Below are positions 1-11,810 of a stretch of 64,000 nucleotides of DNA, piece by piece; within the stretch, counting starts at the first letter, position 1; the number at the start of each line of letters is the position of its first letter. The notes under the pieces were generated by a model, which saw nothing but the letters and a program-made list of their open reading frames with translations, had not been told where the DNA came from and did no database searches. The stretch covers positions 123,121-187,120 of the forward strand of contig CACRXP010000883.1 in the NCBI GenBank assembly GCA_902702965.1, in the 5' to 3' direction. The DNA comes from Spirometra erinaceieuropaei. Lineage: Eukaryota > Platyhelminthes > Cestoda > Diphyllobothriidea > Diphyllobothriidae. Made by a program: the position numbers and the translations under genes.

Positions 1-900
1 CAAAAAATGAATCGCAGATTACTTCAGTAGTGATGTGTGACATGTGGCGGAGGCGTGTTGTGTACACGCACGTTGTGGGCTAGGTACGTATGTAACACAT
101 AGTGTATATGTGCGCAAGCAGGTCGTGCATATAGCGCCGCAGACGGGCCCTCTGGCTCTGTCAGTCACTGCGCCCACTCGCCGCATCAGACAACTTACCG
201 GCTCGGACAGTGGACTGGTGCATGAGAGTGAAGGGATAGGGTGAGGTTGATTGCCTCGGCGCATATACTTCACCAAAAACCAATTTGACGCGCTCGAATA
301 TATCACGGTGCGCTGAAAGCCGTGGTTTGAAAGGCTGACAACCGATTGGATAACTCAGACCTCGTAGTCAGCCCAGCGTGTGTTTGTGTGGAGTGGCCGA
401 CTAGTAGGCTGATGGTCAAACTGCTCCTTCTTAATGTGGCGTCTATGACACTCACACTCATTAGTATCCGAGGTGGTATGGCGGCATGCGCTTAGGTGCT
501 TAATTTCGCCGTGTCAGCCACCTGCGCCATCTCCCACTTCCGGTTTCCTCGACTCTGTCATGACACCGACTAAAGGCGGGGGAAAGAGGAGAGAGTGCGG
601 TAGATGATGCGCAAGTCTACTGTCCTTATAGAGAAATTTACGCGCAAGTCGCCATTCCTGCTCTTACCCTGCTGTGGTGTACACGGTGGACATCATCGCA
701 ACCGACAGTCGAACTGTCAGGCGAAGCTTGGTTACAGAGTCTGGACTGCTGTTTTTTAGTGACAACTTTCGTGAGTGAGCATGCGACCAAATAAGCCAAT
801 GTGATGACCGAACGCTGTAGGACAACGTGTACAGGTGGGTTGGGGGGAGGGTAGGGGTGTATTTTTGCGTCCCTAATGCTAGTTCGTCGGCCAAAATGCG
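1..900. repeat. Old interspersed repeat, partly shared with 22.2 kb
   Basis: This stretch is richer in GC than the window average and has no convincing gene. Bases about 590-760 align by eye, with many differences, to about 22205-22360 in the same orientation; the shared landmark is a 'tgCaagtctac' block followed by a similar order of short words. The repeat therefore occurs at least twice in 64 kb. At 22 kb it lies at the 5' side of the LINE fragment on the minus strand, so it could be LINE-associated sequence, but no open reading frame in it was recognised. The two open frames near 19-306 are not supported by any family I know. Confidence 0.4.
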
Positions 901-921
901 ATGTATTCGCAAGTGACCGAG

Positions 922-1091
922 NNNNNNNNNNNNNNNNNNNNNNNNNNNNNNNNNNNNNNNNNNNNNNNNNNNNNNNNNNNNNNNNNNNNNNNNNNNNNNN
1001 NNNNNNNNNNNNNNNNNNNNNNNNNNNNNNNNNNNNNNNNNNNNNNNNNNNNNNNNNNNNNNNNNNNNNNNNNNNNNNNNNNNNNNNNNNN
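922..1091. other. Assembly gap (170 N)
   Basis: A run of undetermined bases. Any open frame drawn through it is meaningless. The real gap length may differ from 170. Confidence 0.99.
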
Positions 1092-1224
1092 AGAGTACTC
1101 AATGCTTGTGGTGGTTTTGATGGGGAGGGAGGCTGATGGAGAAGAAGGTGGAATAATGCAATTTAGCGACTCTGCTACTGATAGGGAGTTGGTGTGGAAA
1201 TTGATGATTTGAGGGGGTTGGCTC

Positions 1225-1790
1225 TGTGGTGGACTCGAAGGTATCAGGCCAGTCCGATGAATGAATGTTGGTAGGTGATGGATGTTTGGTGCACCGATAC
1301 CTGACATTCGAGATTCGCTCGACCCCTCTCGCTTTGACTTCTTAAGTGCGGCGGCTTTGCAGGTTGCTACTCCATTTCAAATTCATGAGCGCCTTTCCTG
1401 CCGATTCTCGACGAGGTCTTTTCAGGTCAAAGGATTAATTTGCGGGCCTTTGAAGGGAGATCTCTAGGGTGTGTTTGTAATGACGCTTTTATCAGTCTTG
1501 TATGAGAGCGCTCGTGGCGACGTCCTTGTAGACTAACCATTTGGGCGGGAGCTCGTCAGTAATCTCTAGGACGTGATCGCTTCAATGCAATTATATCCGA
1601 CTTAGCATGGCATGAGTACCGAAGATTCCAGTTCCCTCCAGGACATTCGTAGGTAGGATTCTATACTGCCAGCTAAACTTCGGTATTCTGAGGAAGCAGC
1701 TAGGATGAAAGTATTTCGCTTTCCCTGCCCAACCTTCTCAAAATGTCTATGTGCCTGCACTGGGTTTGGAATCGTCGGAGCCCAAAGAAC
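1225..1790 (-). pseudogene. RTE-like LINE, 3' end of reverse transcriptase (decayed)
   Basis: Read on the minus strand, the conceptual product matches the post-catalytic part of RTE-like reverse transcriptases. Near 1661-1711 it reads FHPSCFLRIPKFSWQ, the position of the family's 'FHLSCLRRILKLxWQD' block. This is followed by VLEGTGIFGTHAML (family 'VLERTGxxSIHAML') and then DELPPKWLVYKDVAT (family 'DERLPKRLFYGDVAT'). Farther on come YKHTLEISL and KRPRRESAGKALM, the latter resembling the family's tryptophan- and arginine-rich tail. Several in-frame stops interrupt it, so it is a dead fragment with no active site. The same family appears at 21.5-21.9 kb and 62.7-63.6 kb, all on the minus strand. 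The clade name is tentative; the LINE identity is firmer. Confidence 0.72.
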
Positions 1791-1859
1791 TATCTGGTCG
1801 TCATCCCGATGACACTCCTGTACTGCAAACGTATGTGTCAGTTACAATCAATAAGGTAT

Positions 1860-4513
1860 GTTTTTCCATGTTCAATGTGTATAGATGGATTACAAGATCG
1901 AGCACAAAAGCCGTAATTGTGCGACACTAAAAGTAAATTCAGAAATGGCTGCGTGCTAATCAGCATCATAATCTGACTTAAGGAGTCTCGTCTATCAAGG
2001 GACATGTTTAGGGACCTTCGTTACCGATTCCAAGCTTCGGTGAAAACTGTGGTTACATGCATCGTGAATAATGTTTACGAGTCAACGTTATGACACAATT
2101 TGTGCGAATGGGGTATTCCGTCAACTGAATAAATTTCTAGCCAGACCTTATTCGTAGCAGCCGCGAAGTACTGGCCCTTCCTTCCCTTCCTTCTCCTTCT
2201 CCGCCTCCTCATTTGCTTGGAACTCTTCTTCTCTGATACACGTCAGTTCCCTATTCGAATTCTTCCTAACCCTATCTACCTTCTTATTCTTCCTTTTCTC
2301 CCCTTTTTCATGCTCCTCTTTCTCTTATTTTTATTCTTCTCATCCTACTTCTCCGTCTATTTCCACTTCTACACCATGCTATCTTTGTAATCCAACCACA
2401 CCTTTTCTGTCAGATACAAATATACCCGAGCTCCTCCCACCAAGAGCCTGATAACATGGCAGTTTACCTGAGGTCAGCTGACCTTGGTGAAGTCAGTAAT
2501 GGTTCTCATAGTAGCAGAGGAACTCTGACTGATAAGAGCGACAGAACCAGTCAGAGTAATCGATAGTGATAAGTGAGCCGCAGGAGGGGGGGGGGGGAGG
2601 TGACGTTCGTTAACCTATCCTGACCGCGGAAACGAAGTAGGCATTTCTGTTTTGCTTTTAAACTCTAGTACTAAATCCTTCATTGGCTGTTGTATAAAAA
2701 CCACTTAATCGACTTATGTCTAGTTAGCATGTTAATTAAAATTACTTCTACGTGCGCACTGAGGCATGCTATGTGGTACGATAGATGTTTTTTCTTGAAA
2801 ATATCAGCTGAACCTCAGGGAACACGAGGAATCCAAAGGCAGACAGAGGCCAGTATAATCTTTCCCAGTTGTCTACTCTTTCGCAATAATGTCAGTTTTT
2901 TGATTGGATGCATACTTTCAGGTACGCTGAAATTGTTGCCGGGCGGTTAGCAGACAACGTTTATAATTTGCTTCTTTAGGTTGCGTCAGGCTCCAGCCCA
3001 GATACATTGACAACTTTACTTAAAATATACTCTGGAAAAATTACTGACTGAAAAGTTTCAAGGAAAATTTAAATAAGACTTCCACAGACCAATAACCAAT
3101 ACGCCGTGAATGGATTTCGCCACGGAGTATAGAAAACTGCTTGCTTTCTTAATACCTTATGCGAGTAGACCAACCGTCCTTGTCAGCGGTGAAATTCAGT
3201 TGCTCGATTTCAAGACATGTACATCACTAAGTGTTATAAACTTGCTACAATGATGTCATGCGTTCGCCTACTCTTATAGGACAGGATAAAGCTGCTGTAA
3301 GGTCTGAAGTATCCGGAAAAAAACTAAGGAGTGTTTAGCGGTCTTGCTAGTATGAGATGATAAAATAAATGCTTCTACATGTAACATGGAGTAGGTGATA
3401 ACTATAAAATACCGGAAGGCCCTATGAGAAGGCTATCAGTTGCCAAACTACAACAAAAGTTCTTTCGGCGAGACATGCTGGGGCTGACAGAGGCAGAGGC
3501 CGCACAGATGCTTTTGTACGGGGACAGTGTACGCCATGACTGACGTGTGCCCGTCATGGTCTTTCTTCATCCTCCACTCCTACGGCCTGCAGTAAATCTC
3601 ATTACCTATTTCGTTACCTGTCCGTTCGCTTTCCCCTAATCTATGCACATCATTCCGTCATGAAGAATGCTGGCGTGTACTTCGGATACATGATTACTCA
3701 GACAACTGTAATTACATGATTATACATCCCCTAAAGGGATTTTTCACCAGACGAGATTCTATGAAATCCCCATATTATAGTTCTTACAAAGTTAAGAAAA
3801 TTCTCTGGCAACCACTGGAAATGTCTGTATCTTGCAAAACGGAAGAAACGACAGACAGTTGGCGGATGAGAATTTCTGTCGGGATAAAAACGAAAAAGAA
3901 CAACAAAGGTCTATAAAATCTTTCAAGTTAAGAAACTTTTTTTTACATTTTTTTATATTTTTTATTCATTACGCGCTGCTAACTGATCACTGTCCAAATG
4001 AGGCATTGATAATCACGTATATTTTTCATCTAAGCGTAAAACGTCTTTGCTGAGTTAAGTCAACACACCCAGCCGAACGTATAACAGTTCATCTGGGAAT
4101 AAATAGGGCCGTGTAGCGACTGCCACCCAGGGAATCACATAAAATTAACTGGCCATATTTCTCTTTTAAGAAAAAATGATAAACAGCCAAGAAGTGCTCA
4201 CCTAGAGTTGGGAAAACCAGTGCACCGAAGTCGACAACCAGGCGGCAAGGCACATTGCAATAAGAACGGTCACTTATTGACGGTCGCAAGAAACAATCCC
4301 AAAAAGAGAAAAGAGCAGGGAAGTATCTAAATGCGGTCGCAGTCATCCAATGATTCATCATAGTAGCTTCAGGAGAGGCGTGTGTCATCAAATAAAACGC
4401 CAAATTATACCCGACTGCTTTTTAATTATCTACTTGGTTGCGATATCATCAAAGACTTGGCATTTAGAAAGGGAAAATAACTTAAATATGGGTGACTTTT
4501 ATAATCTGTTCAC
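1860..4513. other. No gene recognised; pyrimidine tract and poly-G run
   Basis: Nothing with family resemblance was seen. About 2175-2400 is a long pyrimidine-rich tract (C/T with few purines), and 2585-2598 is a poly-G run. Open frames here are short and typical of chance in AT-rich DNA. Confidence 0.6.
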
Positions 4514-5482
4514 ACAGTACGTGACCGATCTCATGAAATTTTGGCCAAAAGTCTGGAAGGCGTTTCCGATTAGGAAGGATTACTTAAGTGGGGTTGGTAT
4601 ACTGATTATCATGCAGCATAACCCTATAACATTTTGGACTCTCCAGGATGTCGGCTTTTGAATGCACTTCCGTTTTGCCTCCTGCAAAAACCAAGGCGGT
4701 AAAGAATGACCACTTTAGCAGCATACATTTTTCCCATTGATTTTCGATGGTCTTATAAATTCAGATATATTTTAAAGAGAAAATGCACAAAAATACCCTT
4801 TATTTTGCCACTTGGAAGGAAATTACATTATCCTCATATTTTATGCCCGAAGAAAGTGTATATTTAGGTTTTACAGAAGTTTCTCAATTCCCGAATAATT
4901 CTTCAGCCTGATCTGCCATTGAATCAGCGTTTAGCAATTTCAGTCTACAAGGTGCATGCCTTCTGCGTAAGGAGAATGATATATTCCTCTATGCCTTTAA
5001 GAAGGTACTACAAAGTTCATTAAGGTTTGCACTGGAAGCGGGCTGTATTGTAAATTTCATAAGGAGCATTAGTAAACGAACAGGTGCGGTCTTGCATGCA
5101 TGGACATCGCACGGTCTTAAAAATATCATAATTAGAAATTTTTTAAAACCAAAATATGCATTTTCTTCAAGCATGGAATATGAAGGCAATGTGATTCCCT
5201 ACCAAATGAGTAAACAAACGCATATTTTTGAATTTATAAGACCATCGAAAATCAATAGGAAAAACGCATGCTGCTAAAGTGGTCATTCTTTACGGACTGT
5301 GGTTTCTGCAGGAGATCAAAACGGAAGTGTATTCAAAAGCCGACATCCTGGCGAGTCCGAAATGTTATAGGGTTATGCTGCATGGTAATCAGTATACCAA
5401 CCCCCACTTAAGTAATCCTTCCTAATCAGAAACGCATTGCAGAATTTTGGCCAAAATTTCATGAGATCGGTCGCGCACTGTA
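4514..5482. mobile_element. 0.97 kb long-inverted-repeat element, copy 1 (uninterrupted)
   Basis: The left end reads acagtacgtgaccgatctca and the right end is its near reverse complement (tgagatcggtcgcgcactgta). The two arms, each about 370 bp, can be followed inward by eye: left blocks such as 'ggatgtcggcttttgaatgcac' and 'cccattgattttcgatgg' recur inverted on the right. A unique middle of about 230 bp separates them. There is no open frame of note, so this is a non-autonomous, foldback or MITE-like element. At least three other copies in the window share the same ends, arms and middle. A clear target-site duplication was not found, so the superfamily is unknown. Confidence 0.85.
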
Positions 5483-7760
5483 TCTTTTCTCTTCGAAAAG
5501 CATGTGCTGCCAGTTTGACATGAAAGACCAGTATGGATCTTAATGCTTTTGTGTACTCCAAGTAAATACCTCAGCTATTTGATCTATTTTATTCGTCTTG
5601 AGTAAATTTATAGTGGTTGATCCGAGTTTTCTACATTACCGTAAAGGTCCATTTTCGAAAGAACAAAAACAGTGTCTCTCCTAGCTGAACAGTACTCATC
5701 ACAAATCGGAAGCAACGTATAAATGTTCGACATCCCCACGAAACACCTAGATATTCCTGCTTTTCGTCGGCTTTTTGCGTCTTCAATCAGAATTCCTCGA
5801 TTGCTTCTTGTTTTTAAAGCAATTTTCCAAAATATGAACATTTATACTTGGGACATGAGCATAAACTGCCTTGAGATTTTGACCGCAAAATATATCCATG
5901 TGTTTTAAAAAGTGCTCTAAAAATTCTTAAAGTTGTTCTTTATGAACCTGTTGTATTTCTTGCGGAAATAAAAGGTAATGATGCAAAGAGACTTCATTTG
6001 GTAAGAAAATCGGACCCTGAATTATCCGCACTTCAGTGAAACTAAATGTTTATGTCATATTTAAATACCAAACGTTTTTGCACTTTGTAGAAAACAGCGT
6101 TGCGCCTGCAACATATCTCTATTCTCTTGTAAAGACGACTCTTCCCCAGCGGACGGTCCCAAAGTTTCAGTGCCCACGAACCTTCTGGCAGAAATTACCA
6201 TCGGGCACACTAATGTCTTGACTCATTTACTTTTAAATGAAGTCACTGTTCGTAGAGCCCAGTGGATTCAGCCATTCGTGAGGAGGAAGAGTGAGCCCAT
6301 ATGCTTTTTGCATTTGGTAAAAACAGTTCTCTGTCTGTTCGCTACGTGGGCGGCGACGCTTCGGGCAAGATTTGAAGTTGCAGCATCCAGTCACGCAGAC
6401 GGGTAAACCTCGCTTCTCTCACTCAGTTGATCCACAAATCCATCCCAATTTCTATGGTTCAGCTTGTAAAGGTTCTTCGCGGGCGACGGGCAAAAAAGAT
6501 TCCTCTAAAAATAGTGTGCGTAGTCACTCGTAATGTATGTCACGTATACTGCTCCTACGCCTCACATCAGATTGCGTGATAAAGGACTGCCCCTTGGAGT
6601 AGTTTCCTATAGAGATGGTACGCAGTCAACGAAACCGTGAAATTGCGATAAAAAAACAACACCGTAAACGCAGAATATTCAAACCGTAGATGGCCGCAGC
6701 GGCTCATTTTCAGTCGCATGGGGATTCCGAGGCCTAGGAAGTTGAAAATTGCTAAACACTGCGAGAAAAGGGAGGTATGCGGAAACGTGGCTGAGACATT
6801 TTACAATGGCTAATGAAAACTAGTTGAGTCAGTCATATCGACAGACTAATGCCGACCACGTCCAGCTACTTTTTACGTAAAAGAAACGATAACGACTCTG
6901 TTAGTTTAAAAGACGAAGGTAACTACAATGTGTATTGTAAGTGGATCATAGAAGTAAGAAGTTCACCGTAAAAAACGCGCGGTATGAACCGGGGGTTAAG
7001 TCTCGAGCTCCGGGTCTGCAACGACAATGCTATCGTAGACATGTCTATTGACTGTGGTAATTAGTCCACATTGCATTTTTTACCATGCAGAATGAGCTCG
7101 TTTTCGGTTTGATTACCTGTGTCCTTAAAACGGGGCACGCGGCTGATACGCTGGACCAACAAAGATTCAAGACCAGAAACTGCAGGCGTTATCAAGAATG
7201 TGTACTCACACCAAATGCCAGTAAAGCTGCCTCCTCGCTCGGTCCAAAACGCAGACCTTCCTTTCTGCCTTGCCGTCCTGGATTTTGGCCTCCACTCGCG
7301 CCATCCAAAGTAGACAGAGCGGTGGTCCGAATTATTGATTTTAAACGTTCTGCCCGAATGAGTGACGGTTGCAAGTGACCAATGGCGAAATTGAAATGAG
7401 TTCACCAGACTGTCCTTCTAATGTTTTTCATGACTTGGCACAACATAGTGACCATAATTAGGGGTTTTGTCTCACAATTGCCGGCCCTCACCCGATGTAT
7501 GACACTAAGCTTGCCTGTGCATTAATCTCTGTCATTTTGGATGTCGAAAGTGCTGGAATCCTCTCTCTCGGCATTCCCTCTTCTTTCAAGTCAACTTTTA
7601 ATGTTCTCATGATAACATTATTTCCCCTACACGACCAGGGTAGAAAGCAATAGGTCACTTGTGATGTCTTCTGGAGGCACCTATTCAAGCTTCGGGAAGA
7701 TAGGCCGGTTTCTCCGCCAACAGCTTCTGAGCTAGTTCAACACTCCGTTAGTGTTCACGT
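5483..7760. other. No gene recognised
   Basis: AT-rich sequence with a few GC-richer patches (6130-6410 and 7080-7400). The open frames in those patches are on both strands at once, show no family motifs, and were not called. Confidence 0.5.
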
Positions 7761-7804
7761 TGTAGTATGATTAAGAAGAAGGAAGGACCAGGTCTAGGAG
7801 TGGC

Positions 7805-7827
7805 GCCGGGGTTTCAAATACCCCGGC
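7805..7827 (+). other. Perfect hairpin resembling a tRNA T-arm
   Basis: An 8-bp perfect stem (gccggggt / accccggc) encloses the 7-nt loop TTCAAAT, which fits the T-loop pattern TTCRANY and so also a pol III B-box. No convincing A-box or cloverleaf was found in the 80 bases upstream. It may be a remnant of a tRNA-derived repeat or a coincidental hairpin. Confidence 0.35.
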
Positions 7828-7829
7828 CA

Positions 7830-10800
7830 AACAAAAGCGTATTTTCTACTTCTCTCGTGACTGCTGTCCTTGAACAAATGACTGTGAGTCAAGTAGAGAG
7901 AATGGCTGTTGCCTCAAGAGATGCACACTTGGAATTCTCGTCTAAACGTTGTTCTACAGCCTTACTCGTCTAAGAGCCAAAGGAGGATCATCCGATTGGG
8001 GTGCTTGATCATTAACGTTTAGCCTGAATGAGAGATGAACGCAGTCAGCTGGTGGCACAATTTTTTGATTTCTACCAGTCGCCATTTGGTATAATGGCGT
8101 TTTTCCTATTAGTAATCTCCGAAGAAATGAATGGTCGGAAGAGCATTGAAAGCGATGAGATGCAGATTCAAATTACGAGACATTTGGCCTATGGGGAGTG
8201 GAGGCTAAATGCTAGGGGTTAAAAGGAGAGCAGGGCGGGAGAGGTGAGATTAGTGGCCCTCTTGTAGACGGCATTGCAAATTAGTTGTCGTGGAACGCCT
8301 GTTGGTTATGTCTGCACGATCAGGTGACTGGGCAGTCAGGACCAACTTTAGCCTTAGAACTTGCACGGCCCGGACAAACATCTTAGCGACTTTTTGAGCT
8401 TCCTACAGGTAGCCGGCAAAAAATCGGGGCTGCTGTGGAAACGGAGGCCACACAACCAATTATCTTTAAGCCATGGCAACAAATGCTTTACTGCAGGCGC
8501 CGAGCCCGCATGGCCATGAGGGACCTTACCTAGCACAACGGCCAGCCGGCCTGTCCTGGACAGCTGACTTGCCATGTATTTGCTCCCCCCCGCCTATTCT
8601 CCATCGGCTTCGTTGCACCTAGAAATTTGTTTGTCCTAGCAAATTCTCACACTAATAAATATGTTGCATCTTGAGCCACGCACTTATAAGCATTGGTTTC
8701 GAAATTTTTGCCCTCCCAACTTACACATAACTCCAGTGACCTGTTGACAAATAAACAAAAAACAAACTCTAGCCCAGGCCGGCCTTATTTTAATGATGTA
8801 CATTTGTTAAAGGCTTTCTTCTGCTTATTTTACCTACTCGGGATTCGGACATGTACTCTTAGACGAACTGCGGTTTGTCTGTGTCAACGCGGCAACCTTT
8901 TTCTACCTTTTGCTACTTCCAACTTCACCTATGCCGTAAACAAAATGAACGTATCCACGTTCGGTGCACGACCCTTCGTGTTTTACAGGACATTAGGAAC
9001 AATTTTTCATGATAAATACAGCGTTATTTACAGAAAAGTCAACTCACAAGTTTGAATAAGGTGACCCATAATTTGAGGCGCACAAGGGTTTTAGTCTGCT
9101 GGCCTTATAGTTTACACACTCATTGGCGTGTTATGTAAAAGACACACATTCCATTTTGGCCGGGAACAACTCTGTATGGGATCAAAACTAACGAATTCTC
9201 TCCCCCCTCGCGATCGTTAACATGCCGGCTAACAGGCTCTTTGAAATAGGGTTTTCTTGGAATAACTGTGCACACAGCAAAGGTGGCGAATCATGTAGAA
9301 TTTAACGGGACCAAGAACTTCGTGAACCCTGGCTCACCGGCGGACGGTAAGTGAGCGTTTATATAACTTGATTTTCAGTAAGAAAACAGACTGGGACAAT
9401 TAAGTAGGGATACGTACGCAGATGACAGGAAATTTTGATCAGCCATGCGTATGGGTCTGATGCGAAGTCGGGGACGTTGGCGGCGGTGAGCTCAATCCCA
9501 CAAAACATCGACTGCTCGACACTTTCACCAATGGGGAAATGTAATTACATTATCTCGCACATGAGTTGTCAAATAAACCGATTAAAGGCTGTCACTGACT
9601 CGTGGATTCTGATTCTTACTGGATAAGACAATACACTAGTTTCAGACCAATCTGATAAAGTTTCTAAATATGCAAGTGACACTGTTTCGTGAACCAACCA
9701 TTCTGTTAGTCTACTTAAATGAATTCCTCACTACTACAAGTAGTTACAGCGGTACTCGAGTACCTTTTCGATTGTCCACACAGTCTGCAACTATGCGGAT
9801 CCGCGGACCCAAGGTACATAGCGTATTTGATCGCCTATCAGCTGATGTTCACGTGGGGATTACACTTCTGGCGGTTTAGCTCTTTTTTTTTTCGTAGATT
9901 TTCCAAGTGCTGCTTCCATCTTAATTAAGTATTCGGTCGAGTTAATATTTTAATCCTCCTTCAGACTCCGGGATAACCCCACGGGAAACCTTCTATAAGT
10001 CGTTTAAAACTGAATAGTGCTGTTTAGTCAATGGCGAACTTGGCGAAACCGGGATGTTCTATGCTGATAGACGATGATAACGAGTACAACTTTTGGTCGC
10101 CTCATGTTGTCCTCTAAAGACAGGGTTAAGTCCGATGGCTGATAGCTTAGTCCCTCAGAGTGAACTTTAATCTACGGGGGGTCTCTTTTGCTTTTTAATA
10201 GGGAAACTTTTAATGCAAAGGAGAGAACTGCAGCTTCTAATCCATTAAGTATCAAATTCGACATAGTGGCATTGAAGTCGCTTGAATTTAGCTGAAGGGC
10301 TGTGTGTATTGGTTACGGTGAGCAGCTTGGTAAGAATGGAGTGTATTGTCACAGCTCATAATTGCCAGGCATGCTTTGGGAGCACATTTGGCTCAGCGAA
10401 TCCACCAAACTGCTCGGCGTAATTGATATCGTACTCGCGAAAGTAAATAATTGAATTCCTGCATTGGTGAAATAGCCCGACGATCAACACTGTCCTTCTG
10501 GTCTCGCCTTCACCAATCCCTCCCTTAAATAAACAACAAGCCTACCGTCGCCTCGAATTAGCATTTCCTGTTGCTTCTGTGCTCGTCCCCGTTCGATTGT
10601 CCTAGGCATTTATTTTAATGTTCACTGACGGTTCATAGGTGAACAAGAGGTCAGGAAATTTATGACTTCACTAGCACTGTTAGCTTTTTCATCTTTACGT
10701 GGCTCCATGACGTAATGAGTGGGATACAATCAGCTATAAAGAAAATTAAAAATGGACACAAAGTCTCTAGTTAGCGAAATCATGACTTGTTATTATGTTC

Positions 10801-11810
10801 GTGGAAGAAAGCGACAGATTAGCAGTTTTGAAAACGGAATTTTCTTCGTGGATGTTTCGGCGTTAAGCCGTGAGAGAGTTTAGACCGCCAGCATAGCATC
10901 GGCCAAAATAAGTTACTTCAGACCTTTTAGTAGAAGTCTGTTCTAACCTTTCCACGTTGACAGAATGCTATAATTCCTCGGAGTTTGTAATGGATAGATA
11001 TTTGGACAAGTAACTGGGGCTGGTGACGTAATATTTGATCCCAGGCGAAGCGAAATATAGTATTCTTATTTCTCGGCCAACGTCCCCTGGTGGGTAGTTA
11101 AATAAGGTTCGCGTTGTGAGAAAGGATAGTCTTATCTAAAATTTCTGGAAAGTGTATTTAATTTATGATACAGTGTTTCTGGTCAAAATTATGCAATTTT
11201 GCTCCATGACAACACTGATTTGAGGCAGCTGGAGGCATCTGGATGCAGTCTACGCAGACTTAAATATACCTAAGGTCAGCAAATAAGTTATATTTCGCCC
11301 TATCGGTGGACTAGGCACTCAGTAGAAACAATTGGAATCGCAAAGCGTTTAAAACATTAGCGTTTCTGGTCCGCATGTGGCGGTCTCCAGTTTTGAATTA
11401 CTGCGACCAGATCATCGTCTTGTTTTTGGCATATAACTTGAGATTGAACCATTGACCGTCCTGCGTTTGCCTGATCCATTTGTGCCTGCATATTCAGTCC
11501 TGAAATTAGGCTTAATGATCCAGTTTAGCAACTGGGGTGATATGTTCACTTGCCTTTAGCTGCATCAACTTTTTGACTGCGTTAACCGAACACTTTATAT
11601 TTATAATGAATTTACTTCGAGCGCGAAAAAGCAAAGGAGAACAAAAAGCTGATGAATGACCATACGCAAATTGACTTCAGAAATACTAAACGTAAGTTTG
11701 TAGTCGTAGAGTTATCATTAGGCCGGTATGACAATTTGCAAGTAATAGATAATAATATATGAATAATTTTTGCATGCAACCTGTATGTATGACTGTGGAG
11801 AGACCACAGC
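7830..11810. other. No gene recognised
   Basis: Bases 8220-8600 are GC-rich compared with the surroundings and may be an old repeat or an exon, but neither strand gives a recognisable product. The remainder is AT-rich and featureless to me. Confidence 0.5.

Noticed and set aside
2175..2400. Pyrimidine-rich tract as a regulatory element or triplex site
   Set aside because: No mirror symmetry or adjacent gene; simple-sequence drift is sufficient.
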